Assembly: GCF_964340395.1 (NCBI RefSeq)
Contig: NC_135558.1
Coordinates: 18,715,371-18,779,370 of the forward strand
Source of the DNA: Glandiceps talaboti
Lineage: Eukaryota > Hemichordata > Enteropneusta > Spengelidae
DNA length: 64,000 nucleotides
Direction: 5' to 3'
Notes under the pieces: model-generated
The model's input: only the letters and a program-made list of their open reading frames with translations
Told to the model about the DNA's origin: nothing
Databases searched by the model: none
Shown here: in pieces, positions 42,534 to 54,500 of the stretch
Layout of the letters: each line of letters opens with the position of its first letter
Position numbering within the stretch: the first letter of the stretch is position 1
Made by a program: the position numbers and the translations under genes

Positions 42534-45500
42534 TATGCATGCATGCAAGCATACATTACAAACACACAGATATACACACACACACATTAAATGTATATAT
42601 TATATTCACTTGCTTCATTCACTTGCTTCACATTACATGCCTTGTACTTTATTTCAAATTTTTCATCAGATTTCAAATTTTATAAGAATGCATACTGATA
42701 TTTCATGCAACAAATTCATAAATGTCCTGTATTCATAGACTGTATTATTTGTTTCAGACAAAAGAGAAGATGAAAGCAATGTCAAACAGATTCAGTCATC
42801 CTAAGGCCAAGGTAAAGGTTTGACAAGTGTACAAATGAAAATTACACAATCATGTAAACTTGTCATCTATGACCTGTAAATCTGACCAGTGTTTTGCTTT
42901 GACTTGCCAAATAAGATTTGAATTCCAGGATTTGTTTCCCTGAAGTACTGAGGTCATGAATATTATACACTTATTTCCTTGCTATGACGGCACTACATGT
43001 AGTAGACATCTATTACCCTGAGGCATGTTATGTAGTAACTATTTCAACCGAGAGGAGCAGTTACTACATGTAACAGCTCAAGGGGTTATGATGTCCACTA
43101 GTGCCCAAAGAAGGTCAGGCAATAAGGGTTTTTATAATGCATCATGTACTCAGGCACATATTCTTATCATAGTTAAAGCAAATTCCCCAGTGAGATGTCC
43201 ATGCCACATGCATATTGCCCCAGGAAAATAGAACGTGACTAGTACCCCTATATGCAAATCAAGGTCAGTATGGGTCAATAGTCCATACCATGTGATACGA
43301 TATATGCCAATCACTGAAGGCTGTATGACAATGTGTTATTTAATAGTAGTTTCAGTCTGCCCGTATGTTTCTGTAATGTTTAAGAATTAGTTTGAAGATG
43401 AATTTTAAAGCAAGTGACCAAAGTAGAATGTACTACGAATAGTTGCATATTGTTCCTGATATGAGTACTTGTAGTGACTTTTGATATTTCGGTATAACTT
43501 GCATGATTTTATTGTACATGTACATGTAAAAAGTAATTGCAAGTCCTTAAAGTTTGCTAGAATTCTATTTCTATTTCATGTTAATAATAATAAAGGAATG
43601 AAGCAGAGAGCAAAAAAAAATATAGATTGTATGGCACATGGATGGGAAATTGCACAGCTGATTTAACTGCACTTTTTGTATTGCAACATATTATACAGTA
43701 AAGATCAGATTTTGATCCAGATTCTAGTCAAGTACTGACCTGCACACTGCCAACTGAAGTCAATTTGCAACATGCTTAAGTGTGACAGGACATCACTTAT
43801 TGTACATATTATGTACATGCTCAACCTACAAGTACTGACTGGATCATCATCTTTGTACCAAAAAAGCTAGAATTCAAAATTTTATCTTTACTGTAAAGCT
43901 CATTCATCAGCTTGCACTGAAATGAGAATGCAATGGTTTTCTGTAGGAGGTGGAGGACATTCCAACATCATCTACCCGCATGCCTTCCTTGCAGTATCTT
44001 GATATTCCAGAAGGTGTGACACAAAAGAGTGCACCCACATCACCAACCAGGGTTAGAACAACGCCTCCTCAGGTACAAGTACACCATGTTGATACTTATC
44101 CCTGTAGATATTAGTGCTTCAAAGTATATTTCTAGTCACTCTCTCTAAAATAAATAAAAGGTAGTATAATTTTAAATTGGTAGTTAATGGTGGGGTTGTA
44201 TTAAAGTCATATGCACTGTAATGGTGGATTGTATTAGGAATATATAATTTAAAAGAATTTCATAGAAAAGTTTGTAAGAAGTTACTGTACAAAAACCTAA
44301 GATTTCATATTTAGAGTTCCACTCGACATCTCTGTGTTCATATACATGTACATATAGTAGTAAAGCATAGTATACCGATACATTGTCCAGTTTAGAATAA
44401 AAATGTGAGCATATACCTTGAGTCAACTCTGTATATCTGTTATATATTTCATATCACAGCTGTCCAACATAGCATAATGTTAGATATTTGTTTTATATTA
44501 TTGACATATCCATTATCCTCTTGACGAGATTAATAACATTTATGATACTTGGTTAAATATTAACAAATTTTACAAAGCAATCAAATCAGTGTTGCTATGT
44601 ATCAGCAGGGTTTGATTATAGAAACATTAAATTATATTAAGAATTGTACAAAAAGAACTGTAAAAAAAATGGATAAATTGTTCTGTAATTATGAAAAGTA
44701 ATTTTTTCAATGTTCGTAATATCCTATGCAAAGTCGTGTATTCTTTGTATAAACCAGGATACTAAAATCTAAAGAAATCTTGAATAAGAGAAGAACATGT
44801 GTACAATTGTCACTAACTTCACTGATTATTGTTTAGGTTTGATTATGTGTTACACAATGCGTTTTTGCAAATTTGATTAGTCCTTGTCACTCACAAGCAG
44901 CATGCAACTTGGTTGCTTTGAACATGCCAAAAAATATAACAGCTGAGCTGTGTTTTGCCATTGTTTTTGACACCAGTAACAATACTTTTGAAGTCTCATG
45001 ATAATATACTGTTAGATTGTTTCATACAAGTTAGGCAAAATAAAAATAAATTGTGTGTTTCCAATAACCAACCAACCCTACATTTAGTTTAAACTGCCGA
45101 CCCTAAACATTGTTTTAAAAACATTTAAAAGATAAAGTATGTGTCTTCTTGACCTTCACGCATGTCAGTTTTCTTTCCCCAGTCATGTCTGTACATATTT
45201 CATTAAACTATCACAGAAAGATATTCTGACCGACATTTCGTTTGAATTTGGGTCGAAGCAATATTTTTCAAAAAGAAAAAATACTTGAAAAGATAAAATG
45301 AAATAAAATCAAATCACATCCTACCAACCCTATATTCTGAAGCTATGTTATCGGAAACGCATCATTTAATTTTTGCCTAATGTTGAACAATAACTAGAGA
45401 GAAACAAGTGAATAGTCTATGGATCTTAGGCAGTCATACCTAAATTGCATCCATAACAAAAACAATGTTTTCCTCTGTATGTATATCACAAGAACAGAAG

Positions 45501-48500
45501 ATTGTGGGGTATTTGTACTGTAAATTTTTTTTGACCCATGATGTATTGTAAACATTTGCACATTTCAAAACTTTTCACTACATAATGGTTCGCCTAGCAA
45601 AGAACCATGAAATGTTTCATTTTGTATCACATGTCATAGTACACCTTCTTTACAGTTTGACTTGATTTCATTATGGTGAAATATTTGGTTCCATAAAAGC
45701 AGATTTCATGGAGTTACTTCCTTAGTCACCTGGACAGGATGGAGGAAATCGTGGTACAAGCAGTGTAAAAAGCACACCTAGTTTTGTCAAGTAAGATATC
45801 GAACACTTTAAATATTAAGTAAATGAATGACTACTTCAAAATTCAATGTTATTTGCATGCAGAGACCACCACCACCTCGACCACCTCCTTTTGAAGTATA
45901 CAATGCAGCATTTACAAGAGATAGGACGGCAGCAGTTACTGGAGTCAACAGACCCTCCCCTCGAAGTTCTGGGACTAAGGAGCCGTAAGTCTTCAAGTCA
46001 TTATAAAATAAAATCATTTAACAAAATGAAACACTTTCCACACTGTGTTTCCATGCTATCTGTGTGTCTTGTGTACAGTTCCTAATTTTTTTAAATTTTA
46101 TCTATATTATTTGAAAGAAATGTTTTATGATATAGTGATAGCAGGGTGTGTGTTCCTTCATAAATGCCAGCTAAACAGTTTTACAGAAATATTCATAATA
46201 CACAAAGTATACCTTCTTTTTGGAGATGTTATTTGCTTGCTACAATGTACATACCCAGGTATTGTGTCTTCTTAGAAAAAAAAAGAATAATAATGGTACA
46301 ACATAATTATGCTTTCCCAGAAAATATTCATTCTGACATGTATTCTTTTCTTTTCTTTTTACGATGTTTATGTGACCAACTAGCAAGTATAGACTGTTAT
46401 GTTTATGCTGCTGTTATATATTCTGTCAGAGATGTTTGTTACATGCACATTACTTGTTTGTGTACATTGTATATTCCCCTGTATACATCATGTGGAAATG
46501 ATAATATCACCTTCATATCAACAATACCTTTATTTATTCACTATTAAAGCCACTAATGCCAATTCTTTCAGAGTCAAGAGATACAACCCAATGTTTGTAC
46601 CTGGTGATGATGCTGGTGGTAGTAATAACCAAAGTGAGCAGTCCAGTAGTAGTAATGGAGAGGATATTGGCCAGCAAGGAAACTGGAATTTGATGTCTGA
46701 CTTTGACGGCATTTTTTCCAAATTTGATAAAGGATTATTGAATACTAGCAGTGATTCTAGTGAATTTAGTGTAAGTACATCTTTTTTCTTTTTCTTTTAT
46801 TATTTTGTACTCCCATCATATTTAAACCATATAGACAATGTTTCAGCAAACTTAATATTGATAATATGTATTTCATGAGAAACAATTTAAAAAACCTGTC
46901 GAAAAATGTACAGGAAATGTGTATCTCCCAAGCTCTTCCATTCAAGACTATCATCCTATACAGAAAGACTGCAATGATTCAAAGCAACATTATTCAGAGC
47001 TATGCATTGAACCTATTAAATGTACAATGAAAATTGATCAAGCTGAAAAAAGGAATGGATATATATAATAGTATGTTTGGAGCGTAATATGGCTGATAAA
47101 AATTTCCTATCAAAGCATTCTTACAGTTTGTTGAGTCTAAAAATCAACCAAATTATTTGTCATGTCACACATTTTATGATTTTGTTACAAGATTCTTGAT
47201 TTTGAGGTACGTATCTCTCTAGTGTATTCTCTGTGTGAAGCTTGAGAATCGGTACGTTTGATATTTTGTATATAATGGAGATACTAAAAATCTGTCCAAC
47301 ACAACTAACCATTAAAGACAGACTACAGTAAACATGTTTTAAAATGCTTATTTTGGTCATTACTTGGTGCGTGCTAGAAGTTTATTTCCTCTTCCTAACC
47401 TTCCTGTTGCTGAATGGTAAAATGAGGTGACTTGACCCAACCCCTCCCCCCCTCCCCCCCATTTCTCATTCCACATATGATCATCAGGCATTTATATCTC
47501 ACTGACTCCTGTGACAAGTATAACCATGGCAACAGATTGAGTTGACATGGCAACAAATGACATTACCATGGAAACTATCATGTATATGTTAGATCTTAAA
47601 ATCCTGTCCAGTATGTTACTGTAGGCGTTGGTCTTTCCAGCAGATTTGGTGATACCTCTCTCTCTCTAATAATCTACAATAACAGTGGTATAATGTGACC
47701 AAAAGTAACAAGCAATGTAACACTATGACTTGCTTGACCCTGACTATTGTATCTATTTCTTTGTGGGTCTGTAGAAATAACAACATTAACAATAACCATA
47801 TTACAAGAAAGATCAATCAGCAATACTAATAAATGTATAGATAGTACATGTACTGACATTTTGATTATTTAAAGGAGAAACCCGCTCTAGGAAATACAGG
47901 TATATTAGTATACTTTGGGGTCTGGAAACTCATTTCATGAGTTCACATCTCATAAATTCACACAATTGCCAAGAAACATCTAATTGAAACTTGTTTTCAG
48001 CTGCATTGTTCTTGCAGTGGTCCTGTGTTACCTAATGGGTATCAGCAGACATTCATATGTATTAGGTGAATACTTGTTATTCATGACTCCAAAGTCCTTA
48101 TTACCTTCAGATAAATAGTCACATGAAATTTATGTGATGTAAAATCATGAAATGACTCTAGAACCCAAAGTATATGGAAATAAGTTTATTTCCTAGAATG
48201 GTGTTACCCTTTAAAATTACAATATGATAATCTTCAGAAGACTAATACAATTATAATATTCTTTGTTATTAAATATTCTGAAGTTGTGTTTAAATGTATG
48301 TCTATATAACATTTAGATACTATTAGTCTCCTTTGCATGTTTTAGAGATTTTTACCTAATGCTGAAATTAGATTTTGACATGTTTTATTTCACTCACACG
48401 GTACATTTTTAAAAAATATAATTGTAAAAACAGTAACATAGATAATGCTTTAGGAATTCAGCTGTAAGTGAATTGCTGCATAAGCAATAGGATATAACTG

Positions 48501-51500
48501 CTACTTTCTTAGAAGTTTTGTAAAAAAAATATTATTTCGTTAGATAATAATTATATTGAATAGAAAGAGGAATTTTAATATCAAAATATTATAATTCTAT
48601 GTAAGAAGTAATTGTAATGTTATTATTTTTGTTAAAAACTATCAAACACAGTCGACATTTGGTTTCTGGTGTTCACTTTTATCCAATCTTTCCAATAAAA
48701 TCCCAATCTTTTTTTCTCTGACATTGAGAAGCTATTAACAATCCTGAGCAGCTATAATTGCACATATGCTAATTCTTTTATAAACTACGAGCAAAGACAT
48801 CAGATATGATTATTAGCATGCCTGCTTAACCTGAATTATGCATATAACCATTTTCATTGACATTTCATACTAGTGCAAATTTAATTATTCTTTTCTCATT
48901 ATGGGTATTAGGACCATTACCAATTATACTCATTTTTCAAATTTAAAACTACACATTACATCAATAACGTCACTCAATCTATATGTATATTGTACCATGG
49001 TGCGGAAGATGTCTATATTTTGAGCTGATGAAGTGTTTTTTCGGCTGTTTTTATTTGGCCTTTTTATTTGTACCAATATTTACAGAACAATAAGTGTTAA
49101 TGAACTGATAAGTTGCAATACATTGCTGAGAGGCAAACATGTTTTATATATCCTGATATGAAGGAATATGAAAAAAAAGGAAAGCAACTGAGTCAGAAAA
49201 TCTGATGACATATGCTAGTCTGTTTCCAAATTAAAACAAAGATGAATTTTTCACAGAATGTTGATATGTGGAGCCTGTTCTGTAAATATTGTGTATGGTG
49301 ACAGAACACTTCTGACAGTCTGCAAACACACAGATCACCTTGAAATGTGAGAATTCTTTGGTGAATCTAAGCGCTTTTAAAGCTCTGTATCCCTTTGCTT
49401 TTTCGGGTACAATTTATTGGCATAAGGTTATTTTAAGATTCTGAAGTCTTTCATCACACACAAGGTGAGCACAGATTCATGCAAATGAAAAGAATGCACA
49501 TGTTTTGTGTTATTTTGTTTTAGTTTCAGCGTGGTCAGACGCGGCATTCTATGCCTGTATCTGTATCTTCCCCAAGGCAGTTTCAGAGAAGTAGCAGGGG
49601 TGCATTTAATGCTTTAACATCTACTAACCCACCTCAAGGGTTGCCTAATACAAAGGTACTTGTCTGGAATTTTTGTCTGGCTAATGGTACATGTTTTCAG
49701 CAGTTATCACTCCTTTTGGTGGTAGTTGCATGCACGGCTTGCTGTGATAATACCTAATTTTGTACCCTCATATAGCCTAGCAGCTCTAACTCCACTCATC
49801 TGCTTCTTTCTCTGTACTCGTAGTTCTCATAAACTTTGAAAATGCAATATGGACGAAGGTATCATTATTTTTCTATGTTTATACTATATGGTCATGTATG
49901 TGGTCTCATATTTTCTTCCCAGATTTCCCTTTTTGGTTGAAAGGGTTCCACCATATGTAATTTCTAATCACTGTACAAGCATATTCTTTTGTTACAAAAC
50001 TTTCCAACCAGTCTATGATTATTTCCTGGGCAGAACATCATGTTTCTGTGGACAAAGTTTGAACAAGTTTTTTGACCAGCCATTGAAAGAACTTGAAGCT
50101 TTATGACCCAAAATACCATACAGTCCATAGAGGTTTAATCTCTCAAAATAACTGATATTAAAGAATGGGAAAGATTTGAACAGGATATAATGTACAAAAA
50201 AAGAGAACATTTTTTAAAACTCACAATATTTTGATTACACAATTTAAACTTTGTAATAGACAAACAGTTTATCTTCAAAGGCCAGTATCTGAATATGATT
50301 AGAATTTGTCATTATTTGATATGAAAAGCAGTTGTCTGGCAGAGTTATATAAAACTTGGTCCAAATGACTCCAGAACAAGTGAATAATCTTATTACCACT
50401 CAATCTTACATCTCCACTGATAAACTTGGGGGTTTAAAGTCAAATTTTCCTATCCCATCTTCTTGAATTAGTGTTGATGTTATCAATGAACCCATGTACA
50501 TAGGCTCATTCTTTTCTCCAAAACCAACTTTCTACAGTTCTGCCAGATACGTGTATCTTTTCTCAACCTAATTTCACTCCAAATCTAAATAGGCCTTATG
50601 AAATATTATGTACTAGGCAAAGACAAATTTTCAGTATGCCATTTGATGTTCCATTTGTAGACAAAGTGTGCATTTGTTTGGTTAATCACAGATTCTGGAC
50701 TCCACAATCTATGGATATAAAAACCTAGTGCCTACTCTACCATTACACTGGTACAAACCTAACTATGTGATAGTACACTCTGAACTGTTGCGACATATCT
50801 CCCCATACAACTTATAATAGGAATATTTATGGAAATATTGAATCTTTATTTTCTAAAACGTGAAATTTTGTATTCATATTTCATATCAAATTCATACTAT
50901 GACTTTGGGGAACTCAAATATTACACTGAATTGCATGCCTATCTAAAGAAAGAATGCTTTTTGCATGCCTGCAACAATTTGGAATAGAATGACTGCACTC
51001 ATTCTCCGAACATTAGATCACAGTAGAATTGTATTTATTCACTTTCTGTAAATTTAAGCTGCATTTAACCAATGGACGAAATTAATAAATTTGAATTTTT
51101 ATTACCAATGAATGTTAGATTTTTAGAAGCTATTTGGTATGTGATTACATCTCTATGGCCTAGCGTGGGTACATAATATGACTCAAGATTTCTCTCAAAG
51201 TCCAATATTTCTGCATGATGAAGAAAAAGTTATCTGAACCACAAATATTAGCAATAAAATTGTTATATAGAAAAGAAAATCTGAACAATACTGGCACCGT
51301 CTTCCATATTGCTCTATACATAGATTAAACATTTGTAATTACAAAAATATTTAATATTTAAGATCTCTACTAACCCATAGTAATCAAACCTAATCAATTT
51401 CAGCACAGCTTAACTTCAGGTTCAGTAATGTTATAGGCACGGTGAATGTCTCAGTCTGTCTGTCTGTGTGTGTGTGTGTGTGTCAGACATATCGCCTAAA

Positions 51501-54500
51501 GCTTGACTGATTTAGTGGGGATATTACTATCAGTGTCTAGTTGGGAATTTGTTGAAATCAAAATGATCTTACCATTATTTTTGGTAAAAAATACGTAAAA
51601 ATCAGTTTCTGGGTTGAATGTCCTCAGGGAAGCTGGTTTGGATGTTCTCGGGGAAGTGTACATGTACATGTAGAATAAGAATTGTTCAGAACATGATCTC
51701 ATCATTGACATGCAAATTTGATCTAAATATGTGAATTTTTTTCCAAAAGTTGTATCTCAATTACAAAATGTAGTAGTTAGGTGGATGGGATAAAACATGG
51801 TTGGGATGTTTCTAGATTTGTCAGCGGAATGATTATCTTAAAGACATGACACAACTTTCTTTTGCAACCATGACCATGGCGTTAGCAACAGCCAAATGGT
51901 AATATGGGGGGGGGGGGGGGTGTGAATGGAAGTAGGGTATGTGGAAGTATATTTTGCAAAGTTAAGGTAACATTGTTGGGTAGGCAAGTGAAATAATATT
52001 TAAAGAATGGATGCAACTTTGCCTAGAAACAAGACCATGTCCAGAGCAACAGTTATATAATGGCATTAGATAATAACAGGAATAGGTATGCACGTTGATA
52101 ATCATTCAAAAAAATGAACACATAAATGCCTAAACAACAAGGCCATGCCCATAGCAACAACCAAATGGTGGTAGCCTACACATAGACTCAAATGACTGTT
52201 GCTGCCATTCTATTTGCTATCCTAACTAACATTTTGATTTTGAATTTCGTTGTCCTTCTTCATCTATGATGACAGCTGTGTCCCACTTGTCTAAAAGTCA
52301 TGCCCCACCACACACATAATGTGTACTAAATATTAGCTACATTTGAATAGAATACGACATACATCATGAGAGTGAGGTCGCATTTCCATGATGACACCTA
52401 ATTATGGATTCAGCATGTGCGTATGTATATGTATATGTATGTGTATGTGCATATGTCTAGCAACATGACCGTGTTCATAGCTAAGCAACAGTCAAATTAT
52501 AGTGTAAATGTATACTGAAAAGATAACCACAGGGATGGCTAGGTAAGAGGATAAACATTCAATAAATGAATAATGTATATGCCTAGCTACAACACCATGC
52601 CCATACCAACCGTGAATTAGTGGACCAGGTGTATCTTGCAAATTTTCTAGCATGTGGATGAACAATAAAAAAATTGACACATGTATATGTCTAGCAGTTA
52701 AGACCAGAGCAAAATGCAAATACCAGAGTGCTCTTTTCTGTGATAAGAATAATTAATCAAGCATTCCAATATAAACACTAATGTGCATACCATAGCAACT
52801 ATGGACACACCCATAGCAACATATTTTGCAAAGATAACAGGGATGCATATGAATCAACTTGCCAAGACAGACTCAGGTCCTACCGAACCCTTTGAAAATT
52901 ACATTGTCAATAATTACTCGAACTCTACAGTTGTGCTTCAAAACTATTGGCTTTATTTTAATGTAGCTAACTTCTGAAAGCTGCACTAGTTGCAACTGGA
53001 ACATTTTCTAAATTTGATTGTCTAAATATAATAATCGTAAGGGGTATTGAATCATATATTGATAAACTTGTGTTTTTAGCTGTACACTTAACATGTTATA
53101 AACAACATTTATGACTTTAATTTAATGGGACAAACCCTAAAATAAGAGTGTCAATCGAATCAAGCATGTTGAATTTTCAAACAGAGTGTACTTACTCACA
53201 TGACATGCCGTGATACAATATGTGGAAATCACTGTGATTGCAAAATGTGCCCCAATATTGAATATCTAATAAGCACTACAAAATAAAGGTATCAATGCAA
53301 GTCAAAACTAACATGGCACTGAATTTATAACTGAGCTTTTACACAAGATTTCAACCTATCGCTAATCCTTGCCAATAAAAAACAACCACTAATTAACAGG
53401 TACAGTGTCTTTTTATAAGGTTATATCTTTGGTTGTTGAATAAAAAATCACCCAATTGCAGCTAGTGCAGGTTTAAACCTTGAATTTTGATTGCATACAA
53501 AAAAAAGTAGATTCATTCTATTTACATGACATCTGGTAACTATTTCTTGCTCATTACGTTTGTTTCTAAGATTTACAGTAAAAAAAAAATCCACCAAGTT
53601 GGTGTTATATTTTTATCAAAATAGAAAACTATAAATAGTTACATGAGCAAAAATCATCATTCGTACTAGGGATAGGAAGGTATGCAAGGTCGTGATATTT
53701 GTATATATTAAAGTCTTTGCATAGTTTTATTTTGAAAGGACAGTATTGAAGTAGGTAATATCTACAGCGTCAGAAAGAATTTTATGGCATAATTATGGTT
53801 ATCTGTGAAAGACTGATATAACATTATATGTTTTGACCCACGCTGTTACCCGGGTTCAAAATGTGTTTAAAATGTGGCATGACAGTTGTCCCTGCAGGCA
53901 ATGAATAGATACCAGAACTTGTGTCCTGTAGTGAAAGAATAATCAGATATTCCTTATTGTTTCCCAAAAGTAATTTACCTCAGATCCATATCTTTTTGAA
54001 GTTAGGTTTAATATTGACTTTTGTACCTGAACTTGGATTTGGCTTGGACTGGATTCAAAAACTTGGACTGAAAAAACAGAAAGCAAAAAATTGCTTGGGG
54101 AAAATTGCGTTCATCTCTTCATCTGCACTCATAGCATTTTGTTCAAACCATCATATAATGATAAATAATATAGTTATAATTGGAATGTTAACATATGTAG
54201 AGCAGCCGTTGGTTTTCCCTTTGTAAAACATACCACATTTTTCATGCACTCATTTGCATATATTTGTAATCATTTAATTCATATTATCATAGTTTCTTCA
54301 GCCATCTTTTCTCATACATATCATATTTTGTCAAACATTACAAATTACAATTATTTTAGTTAAGTAACTTAATTGCAAAATGGAATATATGACAGTGTTG
54401 AACTTTTTTTTCTGTCATTTATGAAAAATATCAGGTTTTGTGTAAATACACTTGTACTCGCTCAGGCACACCTCCAATTGATTAACAAATACTTATAGGT

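Noticed and set aside
49849-50106. 85-codon frame in intron 22
   Set aside because: Hydrophobic and AT-driven, with no homology, splice signals or conserved motif recognised.
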